Shown here: positions 17,648 through 26,549 of the stretch, piece by piece
Position numbering within the stretch: position 1 is the stretch's first letter
Layout of the letters: each line of letters begins with the position of its first letter
Assembly: GCF_018326005.1 (NCBI RefSeq)
Contig: NZ_AP021903.1
Coordinates: 4,435,501 to 4,499,500, forward strand
Source of the DNA: Pseudomonas sp. Seg1
GTDB lineage: Bacteria; Pseudomonadota; Gammaproteobacteria; Pseudomonadales; Pseudomonadaceae
Reading direction: 5' to 3'
DNA: 64,000 nucleotides
Notes under the pieces: model-generated
Databases searched by the model: none
What the model saw: the letters and a program-made list of their open reading frames with translations, nothing else
Told to the model about the DNA's origin: nothing
Made by a program: the position numbers and the translations under genes

Positions 17648-18892
17648 TTACGAGTATCTCAGCGCATGAGCCGGCTCGATCTTCGCCGCCCGCCACGCCG
17701 GATACACCGTCGCCAGGAAGCTCAAGATGAACCCGGCAGAGCAGATCAACAGCACGTCCCCGCCCTGCAATTCGGAAGGCAAGTTGCTGACGAAATACAC
17801 ATCGGAACTGAAAATGTGCTGCCCGGTGACCCGCTCCATCCAGCCGACCAGTTCGCTGACGTTCAGCGCCGCGATCACACCCAGCACGCCACCAATCAAG
17901 GTGCCGACAATGCCGATCACCGTGCCCTGCACCATGAAGATCGCCATGATCTGCCGGGGAGTGGCACCAATGGTGCGCAGAATCGCGATGTCCGCGCCTT
18001 TGTCGTTCACCACCATGATCAGCGTCGCGATGATGTTGAACGCCGCCACCGCGACGATCATCAGCAACAGCAGGCCGATCATGGTTTTTTCCATTTTCAT
18101 CGCACTGAACAGGCTGCCCTGAGTGTGGGTCCAGTCGTCAGCCTTGAAATCGGCGCCGAGGCCGACGGCGATGTCCGTGGAGACTTTTGGTGCGGCGTAC
18201 AGGTCTTTCACCGCCAGACGCACGCTCTGCACCTGATTCGGTTCCCAGTGCTGCATGGTCGCCGCATCGGCCACATGAATCAGACCCATCGAGCCGTCCA
18301 GTTCCGCGCCAACCTTGAACACACCCACCACGTTAAGCCGCTGCATACGCGGGGTGATGCCACCCGGTGCGGTGCTGACTTCCGGCACGATCAGGGTGAT
18401 CTTGTCGCCGACATTCAAACGGAAACGGCGGGCGGTAATCTCACCGATGACCACGCCGAACTCACCGGGCTTCAAGGCATCGAGCCGGCCCTGAACAATG
18501 TGCTGGGCGACGATCGAGACTTTGCCCTCCTGAGCCGGATCGACACCGCTGATCTGGATCGGCTGCATCAAACCCTTGTAGGAAAGCATGCCTTCCATTT
18601 CGGTGAACGGCACGGCGGCGGTCACTTCGGGATTTTTCATCGCGGCGGCGGCCACCGGCTGCCAGTCATCAATCGGCTTCACGCCAACGATGGTCGCGTG
18701 CGGCACCATGCCGAGGATGCGCGAGCTCATTTCGCGCTGAAAGCCGTTCATCACCGACAACACCACAATCATCGCCAACACGCCGAGGGCGAGGCCGATC
18801 ATCGAGGTCATCGAAATGAACGAAACAAAGCGATTGCGGCGCTTGGCTCGGGTATAGCGCGCGCCGATAAAGATCGATAACGGTCTGAACAT
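17648..18892 (-). CDS. lolE: Lipoprotein-releasing ABC permease LolE (LolC/E family)
   Basis: 414 residues from ATG 18892 ([20 protein letters not shown]); a GTG four codons upstream is possible. Four membrane helices in the LolC/E pattern: one after the N-terminal motif ([17 protein letters not shown]), three C-terminal with the FtsX-like segment DIAILRTIGATPRQIM, and a large periplasmic domain between. Works with LolC and LolD to extract outer-membrane lipoproteins from the inner membrane and hand them to LolA. Third gene of the lol operon, but a terminator-like hairpin separates it from lolD. No strong SD is visible. Confidence 0.92.
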   Translation of the reverse strand: MFRPLSIFIGARYTRAKRRNRFVSFISMTSMIGLALGVLAMIVVLSVMNGFQREMSSRILGMVPHATIVGVKPIDDWQPVAAAAMKNPEVTAAVPFTEMEGMLSYKGLMQPIQISGVDPAQEGKVSIVAQHIVQGRLDALKPGEFGVVIGEITARRFRLNVGDKITLIVPEVSTAPGGITPRMQRLNVVGVFKVGAELDGSMGLIHVADAATMQHWEPNQVQSVRLAVKDLYAAPKVSTDIAVGLGADFKADDWTHTQGSLFSAMKMEKTMIGLLLLMIVAVAAFNIIATLIMVVNDKGADIAILRTIGATPRQIMAIFMVQGTVIGIVGTLIGGVLGVIAALNVSELVGWMERVTGQHIFSSDVYFVSNLPSELQGGDVLLICSAGFILSFLATVYPAWRAAKIEPAHALRYS

Positions 18893-18907
18893 TCGCTGGG
18901 GCACCGT

Positions 18908-18949
18908 ATAAAAATAAAAGACCCGGCGTCTTTGCAGACGCCGGGTTTC
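18908..18949 (-). terminator. Terminator-like hairpin between lolD and lolE
   Basis: Minus-strand read: ACCCGGCGTCT / AGACGCCGGGT stem (11 bp, 18921-18946) with a GCAA loop followed by CTTTTATTTTTA. It lies inside the lolCDE unit, 10 bases after the lolD stop and 16 bases before lolE. Confidence 0.75.
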
Positions 18950-18955
18950 AACCCG

Positions 18956-19654
18956 TCAGATGGGCGTGAGGCAACCTTCTTGCAGGTGCAATACGCGATC
19001 CATCTGGCGGGCCAGGTTCATGTCGTGGGTCACTACCAGAAACGCGGTACGCATCGAGGTGCTGAGTTCCAGCATCAGATCCTGAATGCCCTGCGCGGTG
19101 TGGGAGTCGAGGTTGCCGGTCGGCTCGTCGAGCATCACCAGGCCTGGCTTGTTGACCAAAGCGCGGGCGATGGCGACACGCTGACGCTCGCCACCGGACA
19201 GTTCCGCCGGTTTGTGCTCAAGGCGATGGCCCAGCCCTACCCGCTCCAGCAACGCGGTAGCACGCTGACGGGCTTCCGGGATCGGCGTCTTGCCAATCAA
19301 CAGCGGCATGCAGACGTTTTCCAGCGCGGTGAATTCCGGCAGCAAGTGGTGGAACTGGTAAACGAAACCGAGCGCGCGGTTACGCAGCAGGCCGCGCTTT
19401 TTCTCACTCAGCGCCGACAGTTCTTCACCGTCGAGCCAGACACTGCCCTTGGTTGGCGTGTCGAGGCCGCCCAACAGGTTGAGCAAAGTACTTTTGCCCG
19501 ACCCCGAGGTGCCGACAATCGCCACTCGCTCGCCCGGGTGCAACTCCAGTTGCAGACCGGCCAGCACTTCTACCGACTCCGGGCCTTCCTCGTAGGATTT
19601 GCCCAGGTTGCGGCAGCTCAAGATTGCTTTTTCACTCATGCCCGACTCACTCAT
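18956..19654 (-). CDS. lolD: Lipoprotein-releasing ABC ATPase LolD
   Basis: 232 residues from ATG 19654 ([20 protein letters not shown]), chosen because GGAGG lies nine bases upstream; an internal ATG at 19639 is possible. All ABC ATPase motifs are present: Walker [10 protein letters not shown], signature [15 protein letters not shown], Walker [13 protein letters not shown], and the switch histidine in VVTHDMN. The start overlaps the lolC stop. Provides the ATP-driven stroke for LolCDE lipoprotein release at the inner membrane. Confidence 0.96.
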   Translation of the reverse strand: MSESGMSEKAILSCRNLGKSYEEGPESVEVLAGLQLELHPGERVAIVGTSGSGKSTLLNLLGGLDTPTKGSVWLDGEELSALSEKKRGLLRNRALGFVYQFHHLLPEFTALENVCMPLLIGKTPIPEARQRATALLERVGLGHRLEHKPAELSGGERQRVAIARALVNKPGLVMLDEPTGNLDSHTAQGIQDLMLELSTSMRTAFLVVTHDMNLARQMDRVLHLQEGCLTPI

Positions 19655-20897
19655 AACGTAGCGCCTCCGCCGGCTGGGTGCGCGCGGCACGCCAGGCGGG
19701 ATACAGGGTGGCGAGGAAACTCAAGACCAACGCCGCGGCGCAGACCATTACGACATCCTGGCTCTGCACCTGCGACGGAAGATAATCAATGAAATACACG
19801 TCAGCATTAAGGAATTTGTGGCCGATCAGCCCTTCGAGGGCGGAAATCGCGGCGCTGACATTAAGCGCGGCGAAGATCCCGACCACTGCGCCAATCGCCG
19901 TGCCGACCACGCCGATGACCGTGCCCTGGACCATGAACGTGCGCATGATCGTGCCCGGTGTTGCGCCCAGTGTGCGCAGAATGGCGATGTCGCCTTTCTT
20001 GTCATTCACCACCATCACTAGTGTGGAAATGATGTTGAACGCCGCCACGGCAACAATCAGCAGCAACAGCAGGCCGATCATGGCTTTTTCCATGCGGATC
20101 GCCTGATACAGATTGCCGTGCGTGCGCGTCCAGTCGCGGGCGTAGTAATGGTCTTCGCCAAGCTGCTGGGCGATGTTCCATGCCACGCGCGGTGCCTGGA
20201 ACAGATCGTCGAACTTCAGGCGAATGCCCTGCACCTGATCAGGCTTCCAGCGATGCATTTTCGCCAGATCCTGCAGGTTGGTAACGCCCAGATAACCATC
20301 GAGCTCGCCGGCACCGACATGGAAAATGCCGACCACGGTGAAGCGTTTCATGCGCGGGAACATCCCGGCCGGGGTCACGCTGACCTCCGGCGCGACGAAG
20401 GTGATCTTGTCACCGATGCCCACGCCGAGCTTGGTCGCGGCTTTATCGCCAATCACGATGCCGAAGCTGCCCGGCGTCAAATCGTCGAGTTTGCCCTGCT
20501 TCATGAAGTTGTCGATGATCGACACATTGCGCTCAAGCGCAGGGTCGATGGCGTTGAGCAACACCTTGGACACCTGACCGTTATTGGTCAGCAGCCCCTG
20601 CATTTGAGTGAACGGCGCAACCGCCGTCACCTGCGGGTTCTGCTTGACCTGGGTGGCCAGGCTTTGCCAATCGCTGATCGGCTCGGTGGATTCGATGGTC
20701 GCGTGGGGCACCATGCCCAGCACGCGGGTGCGCATCTCATGATCGAAGCCATTCATCACCGAGAGCACGACGATCATCACGACCACGCCAAGCGCGAGCC
20801 CGATCATCGAAGTCAGGGAAATGAATGACACAAAATGATTGCGACGCTTTGCACGGGTATAACGCGTGCCGATAAATACGAAGAGAGGTCTGAACAT
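19647..20897 (-). CDS. lolC: Lipoprotein-releasing ABC permease LolC
   Basis: 416 residues starting [20 protein letters not shown], paralogous throughout to the lolE product. It has the N-terminal helix with the conserved [17 protein letters not shown], a periplasmic domain of about 220 residues that in LolC captures LolA, and three C-terminal helices with [16 protein letters not shown]. First gene of the operon, so assigned LolC by position, as in E. coli; LolC and LolE are hard to tell apart by eye. Overlaps lolD. Confidence 0.92.
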   Translation of the reverse strand: MFRPLFVFIGTRYTRAKRRNHFVSFISLTSMIGLALGVVVMIVVLSVMNGFDHEMRTRVLGMVPHATIESTEPISDWQSLATQVKQNPQVTAVAPFTQMQGLLTNNGQVSKVLLNAIDPALERNVSIIDNFMKQGKLDDLTPGSFGIVIGDKAATKLGVGIGDKITFVAPEVSVTPAGMFPRMKRFTVVGIFHVGAGELDGYLGVTNLQDLAKMHRWKPDQVQGIRLKFDDLFQAPRVAWNIAQQLGEDHYYARDWTRTHGNLYQAIRMEKAMIGLLLLLIVAVAAFNIISTLVMVVNDKKGDIAILRTLGATPGTIMRTFMVQGTVIGVVGTAIGAVVGIFAALNVSAAISALEGLIGHKFLNADVYFIDYLPSQVQSQDVVMVCAAALVLSFLATLYPAWRAARTQPAEALRYE

Positions 20898-20991
20898 GTC
20901 GGGGCTTGTTCGGAGGGAAAAGGAACGTCCTTGTGGCGGGGGTCGATAACCAGCTTTACACTCAGACCACCGCCGCTACCATGGGTTCGCC

Positions 20992-21573
20992 ATGTCGACA
21001 TTAGATGAAGAAGATCGCCGCGAATACTACCGTATCGAGGACACGATCGCACTGGAAATTCGGCCCCTGTCCGCTCCCGAAGCCGCAGGCCAGGAAGTGT
21101 TGCAGGATGCTTCCCCGCTGTTCAACCTGCTCAGCGAACTGCACCTGAGCGAATTCGAGTCGCAGCACCTGCTGCGCCAGATCAGTGAACGCGACCGGGC
21201 CATCGCCGCGTTTCTGAAATCCCAGAACAAACGCATCGACCTGCTCAGTCAGGTGGTCGCCCTGACCGTGCTCGGCCATATCGGCGAGCCGCAACCGGTG
21301 ATCATCTCCGAAGGCGGGATCGACTTTCAGTACCCGACGCCGATCGCCACGGGTGCACACCTGTCAGTGAAACTGGTGCTCATGCCGCAGGCACTGGGCC
21401 TGTTGCTGCGCGCCCGCGTCACCCATTGCGACCGCAAGGGCGAGGGTTATGACGTCGGTACCGAGTTCGAACACTTGACCGATGCCCAGCGCCAGTTGCT
21501 CGCCCGCTATATCTTGCAGAAGCAGGCCCAGGAACGACGTCTGGCCCGCGAACAGAACGAATCAGGCATTTAA
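20992..21573 (+). CDS. PilZ-domain protein with helical N-terminal region
   Basis: 193 residues, MSTLDEEDRREYYRIEDTIA. A PilZ-type RxxxR (R10, R14) opens the protein; a helical segment of about 60 residues follows, then a second PilZ-like half with IATGAHLSVKLVLMP and GEGYDVGTEFEHLTDAQRQLLARYI. The second PilZ motif is weak (ISEGGIDFQYPTP), so c-di-GMP binding is uncertain. It starts 95 bases from divergent lolC and is followed 14 bases later by the phosphodiesterase gene, so the two are probably cotranscribed. The specific role is unknown. Confidence 0.75.
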   Translation: MSTLDEEDRREYYRIEDTIALEIRPLSAPEAAGQEVLQDASPLFNLLSELHLSEFESQHLLRQISERDRAIAAFLKSQNKRIDLLSQVVALTVLGHIGEPQPVIISEGGIDFQYPTPIATGAHLSVKLVLMPQALGLLLRARVTHCDRKGEGYDVGTEFEHLTDAQRQLLARYILQKQAQERRLAREQNESGI

Positions 21574-21587
21574 ATTAAGGAAGAACC

Positions 21588-22310
21588 GTGACCCTCATCT
21601 ACGGCCACCGCGGCGCCAAGGGCGAAGCACCGGAAAATACCCTGAGCAGTTTTCAGGAATGTCTCAAGCACGGCGTGCGCCGTTGCGAACTCGATCTGCA
21701 CCTGTCCAAGGACGGCGAGTTGATGGTCATTCACGACCCGACCCTCAAGCGCACCACCGACCGCCGTGGCAAAGTCGTCGAGCATACCGCAGCCGAACTG
21801 GTGACCTACGACGCACGCAAGGGCGGCCCGGGCTGGATCAAGCCCTGCCCGATTCCAACACTGGAGGAGTTGTTCGAGAAGTGTGATTTCGAGCACTGGC
21901 AGCTTGAAGTCAAAAGCGCTTCGCGTACTCGCGCTGCGACCACCGTGCTGGCGATTCGTGAAATGGCGCAGCGCCACGGCCTGCTGGACAAGGTGACGAT
22001 CACGTCGAGTTCGCGGGAAGTCTTGAAAGCGGCGCTGGATCTGGTGCCGGATGTGTCACGGGGACTGGTGGCCGAATACGCCTGGCTCGACCCGTTGAAG
22101 GTCGCGGCAAGCTATGGCTGCGAAATTCTCGCGCTGAACTGGACGTTGTGTACGCCGGAACGCCTGCAGAAGGCGCAGCGTCAGGGGCTGCATGTGTCGG
22201 TTTGGACCGTCAACGAGCCTGCGCTGATGCGCAGACTCGCCGACTTCGGCGTTGACAGCCTGATTACAGACTTTCCCGGTTTGGCCACTGCCACCCTCGA
22301 GAATTGCTGA
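21588..22310 (+). CDS. Cytoplasmic glycerophosphodiester phosphodiesterase
   Basis: 240 residues from a GTG start with AAGGAAG upstream: MTLIYGHRGAKGEAPENTLS. The GDPD motifs are HRG (H7, R8), PENT (E16, N17), the metal-binding ELDLHLSKDGELMVIHD, and the C-terminal VWTVNEPALMRRLADFGVDSLITDFP. No signal peptide, so a UgpQ-like cytosolic enzyme that splits glycerophosphodiesters into glycerol-3-phosphate and an alcohol. Likely operon with the PilZ gene. Confidence 0.92.
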   Translation: MTLIYGHRGAKGEAPENTLSSFQECLKHGVRRCELDLHLSKDGELMVIHDPTLKRTTDRRGKVVEHTAAELVTYDARKGGPGWIKPCPIPTLEELFEKCDFEHWQLEVKSASRTRAATTVLAIREMAQRHGLLDKVTITSSSREVLKAALDLVPDVSRGLVAEYAWLDPLKVAASYGCEILALNWTLCTPERLQKAQRQGLHVSVWTVNEPALMRRLADFGVDSLITDFPGLATATLENC

Positions 22311-22321
22311 AATCGGTCTCC

Positions 22322-22346
22322 CCGGCCGGCTCAGGCCACCGGCCGG
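22322..22346. repeat. GC-rich inverted repeat between convergent genes
   Basis: CCGGCCGG at 22322-22329 and again at 22339-22346, complementary, nine-base loop. No T-run follows in the rightward direction, so termination is only a possibility. Confidence 0.4.
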
Positions 22347-22352
22347 AGCCCG

Positions 22353-23747
22353 TCAAAAAAGCCGGTTGAGGCCGTCGTACGCCGCTACCCGATAGGCTTC
22401 GGCCATGGTCGGGTAGTTGAACGTGGTGTTGACGAAGTATTTCAGGGTGTTCAGTTCGCCCGGCTGGCTCATGATCGCCTGACCGATGTGGACGATCTCC
22501 GACGCCTGATAACCGAAGCAGTGAACGCCCAACACTTCCAGGGTTTCACGGTGGAACAGGATCTTCAGCATGCCTTGCGGCTCGCCGGCGATCTGCGCTC
22601 GCGCCATGCTCTTGAAGAACGCCTTGCCGACTTCGTACGGCACTTTGGCCTGGGTCAGTTCCTGCTCGTTCTTGCCGATCGAGCTGATCTCCGGAATGGT
22701 GTAGATGCCGGTCGGCACGTCATTCACAAAGCGCCAGCTACCGTTGTCGACGATGCTGCCAGCGGCCGAACGCCCCTGGTCGTGGGCGGCACTGGCCAGG
22801 CTCGGCCAGCCGATCACGTCGCCTGCGCCATAAATGTTCGGCACGCAGGTGCGGTAGTTCTCGTCGACTTCGATCTGACCGCGACTGTTGACCTTGACGC
22901 CGATGTTTTCCAGACCCAACTGATCGGTGTTACCGGTACGGCCGTTGCACCAGAGCAAGGCGTCAGCCTTGATCTTCTTGCCGGATTTCAGATGCAGGAT
23001 CACGCCGTTGTCCACGCCTTCGACGCGATCGTAGTCTTCGTTATGGCGAACGGTGATGTTGTTGTTGCTGAAGTGGTAGCTCAAAGCCTGAGAGATTTCC
23101 GAGTCGAGGAAGCTCAGCAACTGACCACGGTTGTCCACCAGCTCAACCAGCACACCCAGACCGCTGAAGATCGAGGCGTATTCACAGCCAATTACGCCGG
23201 CGCCGTAAACGATCAGCTTACGCGGGGTGTGGCCGAGACTGAGGATGGTGTCGCTATCGTAGATGCGCGGGTGGTGGAAATCGATGTCAGCCGGACGATA
23301 CGGGCGCGAGCCGGTGGCGATGATGATGTGCTTGGCCACCAGTTTTTCGACCACACCGTTGGCGCAGACCACTTCGATGGTTTGCTCGTCGGCGAAGCTG
23401 CCGGTGCCGAAGAACACGTCGACGCGGTTACGGGCGTAGTAGCCGGTACGCGAAGCGACTTGTTTGGAAATGACTTTCTCGGCGCTTTTCAACACGTCCG
23501 GGAAGGAGAACCAGCGTGGCTCGCCGATCGCCCGGAACATCGGATTGGTGTTGAACTGCATGATCTGCCGCACCGAGTGACGCAGTGCCTTGGACGGGAT
23601 GGTGCCGAGGTGGGTGCAGTTGCCGCCGACCTGGCGACGGCTGTCGACCATCGCGACCTTGCGCCCTGCTTTGGCGGCGTTCATTGCCGCGCCTTCTCCC
23701 GCCGGGCCGGAACCCAGCACCACCACGTCGTAGTTGTAGACAGCCAT
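22353..23747 (-). CDS. sth: Soluble pyridine nucleotide transhydrogenase
   Basis: 464 residues of the flavoprotein disulfide reductase family. FAD site [19 protein letters not shown] at the N-terminus; NAD site [15 protein letters not shown] near residue 183; C-terminal dimerisation domain. The redox disulfide of the family is not intact: [15 protein letters not shown] keeps the first cysteine but has threonine at the second, which is characteristic of Sth. It equilibrates NADPH with NAD+ in the cytoplasm, using FAD. SD GAGGAG upstream. Monocistronic. Confidence 0.97.
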   Translation of the reverse strand: MAVYNYDVVVLGSGPAGEGAAMNAAKAGRKVAMVDSRRQVGGNCTHLGTIPSKALRHSVRQIMQFNTNPMFRAIGEPRWFSFPDVLKSAEKVISKQVASRTGYYARNRVDVFFGTGSFADEQTIEVVCANGVVEKLVAKHIIIATGSRPYRPADIDFHHPRIYDSDTILSLGHTPRKLIVYGAGVIGCEYASIFSGLGVLVELVDNRGQLLSFLDSEISQALSYHFSNNNITVRHNEDYDRVEGVDNGVILHLKSGKKIKADALLWCNGRTGNTDQLGLENIGVKVNSRGQIEVDENYRTCVPNIYGAGDVIGWPSLASAAHDQGRSAAGSIVDNGSWRFVNDVPTGIYTIPEISSIGKNEQELTQAKVPYEVGKAFFKSMARAQIAGEPQGMLKILFHRETLEVLGVHCFGYQASEIVHIGQAIMSQPGELNTLKYFVNTTFNYPTMAEAYRVAAYDGLNRLF

Positions 23748-23944
23748 GCGTACTCCTCAGAACAGGCCGCGGTGCCAGCAGCACCGGCGGCTAAATCACG
23801 CCGAACGGCGGCGCGAAGGAACAATTGGGGGTCAATCAAGAACCCGGACACAGTCTATAGAAGCGTCAACGCCGCGCACATTAACCCTTGGTCGCGTCGT
23901 AGGCTACTTTTGCCTGCACTACAACGCCAGCTTTCGTACTGTTC

Positions 23945-24961
23945 TCAGTCAATTTTTGCGCCACTGAGGCGCTCGAAAGCCTTGCTGGTGCGGACGACAA
24001 AACCTGTATCGGCACGAATTACAAAGAATGCACCAATGTCATGCTTTTCGGCATAGTCCCAAGCCCTTTCAGGCCCGAGAATCAGCAACAGCGTCGATAG
24101 TCCATCGGCCATCAACGCTGAAGGATGAATCACCGTGACTGACGCCAGGTTGTGTAGGACAGGTGCGCCACTACGCGCATCGAAGGTGTGGGAATAGCGC
24201 CGCCCGCCCTGCAGGAAATAGTGGCGGTAGTCGCCGGAGGTGGAAACGCCGTAGCCGTCGACATTAATCACCCGCTCGGCGACTTGCTGATCATCGCGAG
24301 GCTCTTCCAGGGCAATGCGCCACGGCGAGCCATCAAGCTTCTTGCCCTTGGCTTTCAGCTCACCCGTAGCTTCGGCGAGGTAATCGTGGATGCCCATGGC
24401 ATCCAGCCTGGCGGCGATCGTGTCAACAGCGTAACCGGCGGCGACGCTGTTGAAGTCGACTTCGACAGCGGCGTCCTTGCACAGCTGATCGCCGTCGATG
24501 TGCAAATGCTGATGGCCGACTTCCTGCAACACCTCTGCCAGTGCGGCATCGCTCGGGACCTTTTCTTCGCGACCTTGTGGGCCAAAACCCCAGAGGTTCA
24601 TCAGCGGCTCGACAGTGAGGTCGTAGGAACCTTCGCTTTGCTCTGACAGTTGCTCGCCCACGCGGATCAATTCGAGGATTGGCGCAGGCATGGTCTGACA
24701 GCGGCCAGCGGGCAATGCATTGAAGCGTTCGATGTCGGAGTCGCTGCGATAAGTAGACATCTGTCGGTCGACTTCGCCGAGGATGCCCTCCACTTCGCTG
24801 CGCACCTGCGCTGGCTCAGCAAGGCCTGCGTGGCGCACGTACTTGATCGAATACGTGCTGCCCATGGTCGGGCCTGCGAAGCTCTCCATTGAGTCGCCAT
24901 TGCCGCAGCCGGCCAATATGCCAGCCAAAATCACAAGTCCAAACCACCGTCCAGTGAACAA
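23945..24961 (-). CDS. apbE: FAD:protein FMN transferase ApbE (lipoprotein)
   Basis: 338 residues with a lipoprotein signal ending LAGILAGC (Cys19), so anchored on the periplasmic side. ApbE hallmarks: GPTMGSTYSIKY, VEVDFNSVAAGYAVDTIA and YGVSTSGDYRHYF, then HTFDARSGAPV with Mg/FAD-binding residues. The start is TTG 24961 with GGGAGA eight bases upstream. It transfers FMN from FAD to threonines of proteins such as NqrB/NqrC, RnfG or NosR. No such client gene is in the window, and no nqr operon follows as I recall it does in P. aeruginosa. Confidence 0.93.
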   Translation of the reverse strand: MFTGRWFGLVILAGILAGCGNGDSMESFAGPTMGSTYSIKYVRHAGLAEPAQVRSEVEGILGEVDRQMSTYRSDSDIERFNALPAGRCQTMPAPILELIRVGEQLSEQSEGSYDLTVEPLMNLWGFGPQGREEKVPSDAALAEVLQEVGHQHLHIDGDQLCKDAAVEVDFNSVAAGYAVDTIAARLDAMGIHDYLAEATGELKAKGKKLDGSPWRIALEEPRDDQQVAERVINVDGYGVSTSGDYRHYFLQGGRRYSHTFDARSGAPVLHNLASVTVIHPSALMADGLSTLLLILGPERAWDYAEKHDIGAFFVIRADTGFVVRTSKAFERLSGAKID

Positions 24962-25066
24962 TTATTCATCTCCCTGCAAAACCGCGACGGCCATTATGGA
25001 TTAAAGGGCCCGCTCGCTCCCAACGGATGCTACGCGTTTATAAAATCCAATAATGAGTAACTGAAC

Positions 25067-26368
25067 ATGTCCACCACCACGGGCAAAGGCAAAGCGATTT
25101 TCCGCGTTGTCAGCGGCAACTTCCTCGAAATGTTCGACTTCATGGTCTACGGCTTTTATGCCACGGCGATCGCCAAGACCTTCTTCCCGGCCGACAGTGC
25201 CTTCGCTTCGCTGATGCTTTCGCTCGCGACCTTCGGCGCCGGGTTTCTGATGCGTCCGCTGGGGGCTATTTTCCTCGGTGCCTACATTGACCGGCATGGT
25301 CGCCGCCAGGGCCTGATCATCACGCTGGCCCTGATGGCTGCCGGCACCGTGCTGATTGCCTGCGTTCCGGGATACGCCACACTCGGCGTCGCCGCGCCGC
25401 TGATCGTGTTGTTCGGCCGCTTGCTGCAAGGCTTCTCCGCTGGCGTCGAGTTGGGTGGTGTGTCGGTTTATCTGGCAGAAATCGCCACACCGGGGCGCAA
25501 GGGCTTTTTCGTCAGTTGGCAATCCGCGAGCCAACAAGCGGCGGTGGTCTTTGCCGGACTGCTGGGTGTTGCTCTCAACCATTGGCTGAGCCCGGAACAA
25601 ATGGGTGACTGGGGCTGGCGTGTGCCGTTTCTGATCGGTTGCATGATCGTTCCGGTAATTTTCGTCATCCGCCGCTCACTGGAAGAAACCCCGGAATTCC
25701 AGGCACGCAAGCATCGCCCTACCCTGCGGGAAATCGTCCGTTCGATCGGACAGAACTTTGGCATCGTCATCGCCGGCATGGCGCTTGTGGTGATGACTAC
25801 GGTGTCTTTTTACTTGATCACCGCATACACCCCGACGTTCGGCAAGGCTGAGCTGCACCTGTCGGATTTCGATGCGCTGCTGGTAACGGTGTGTATCGGC
25901 CTGTCGAACTTCTTCTGGCTGCCGGTAATGGGCTCGGTGTCCGACAAGATCGGCCGTAAACCCCTACTGCTCGCGGCTACGATTCTGGCGATTCTGACGG
26001 CCTACCCTGCCCTGTCGTGGCTGGTGGCCAACCCGAGTTTCAGTCATCTGCTGATCGTCGAACTGTGGCTGTCGTTCCTGTACGGCTCGTACAACGGCGC
26101 GATGGTCGTGGCGCTGACCGAGATCATGCCGGTGGAAGTGCGGACGACCGGGTTTTCGCTGGCCTACAGCCTGGCGACAGCGACGTTCGGCGGGTTTACG
26201 CCGGCAGCGTGCACTTATCTGATTCATGTGCTGGATAACAAGGCTGCGCCGGGGATCTGGCTCAGTGGTGCGGCGGTGTTGGGGTTGATTGCGACGCTGG
26301 TGTTGTTCCGGGGTAACAAACATGAGCTGCGCACGGCGCAAGCGGCTGTACCTGGCGGCGCCCGATAG
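25067..26368 (+). CDS. MFS metabolite:H+ symporter, citrate/tricarballylate type
   Basis: 433 residues with 12 predicted membrane helices and MFS signature loops: [13 protein letters not shown] between helices 2 and 3 and [13 protein letters not shown] between 8 and 9. The N-terminus [19 protein letters not shown] and the motif [19 protein letters not shown] are those of the metabolite:H+ symporter branch (citrate CitA, tricarballylate TcuC). Transport of a tri- or dicarboxylate with protons is therefore likely; the exact substrate is not. Monocistronic, followed by a REPIN and a terminator. Confidence 0.83.
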   Translation: MSTTTGKGKAIFRVVSGNFLEMFDFMVYGFYATAIAKTFFPADSAFASLMLSLATFGAGFLMRPLGAIFLGAYIDRHGRRQGLIITLALMAAGTVLIACVPGYATLGVAAPLIVLFGRLLQGFSAGVELGGVSVYLAEIATPGRKGFFVSWQSASQQAAVVFAGLLGVALNHWLSPEQMGDWGWRVPFLIGCMIVPVIFVIRRSLEETPEFQARKHRPTLREIVRSIGQNFGIVIAGMALVVMTTVSFYLITAYTPTFGKAELHLSDFDALLVTVCIGLSNFFWLPVMGSVSDKIGRKPLLLAATILAILTAYPALSWLVANPSFSHLLIVELWLSFLYGSYNGAMVVALTEIMPVEVRTTGFSLAYSLATATFGGFTPAACTYLIHVLDNKAAPGIWLSGAAVLGLIATLVLFRGNKHELRTAQAAVPGGAR

Positions 26369-26373
26369 GACGC

Positions 26374-26468
26374 CATCGCTGGCAAGCCAGCTCCCACAGG
26401 CTTCTTTGGTGTACACCACCTTTGTGAACGACCTAAACCACTGTGGGAGCTGGCTTGCCAGCGATGAG
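26374..26468. repeat. REPIN, CTGGC-core class
   Basis: CATCGCTGGCAAGCCAGCTC at 26374 and inverted CTGTGGGAGCTGGCTTGCCA at 26441, about 40 bases between arms. Between convergent MFS gene and gap. Confidence 0.92.
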
Positions 26469-26501
26469 GCCGCAACAGGCAACAGATATTTACCAGGCAT
26501 A

Positions 26502-26534
26502 AAAAAACGCCCCGACCAAGATCGGGGCGTTTTC
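26502..26534. terminator. Bidirectional terminator between MFS gene and gap
   Basis: AAAACGCCCCGA / TCGGGGCGTTTT stem with CCAAGA loop; A's on one side and T's on the other serve both convergent genes. Confidence 0.92.
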
Positions 26535-26549
26535 ATGTGCAGCTAAGGC

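Noticed and set aside
22488..24056. 522-codon + strand open frame antisense to sth
   Set aside because: An out-of-frame shadow caused by high GC; sth on the opposite strand has full family motifs.
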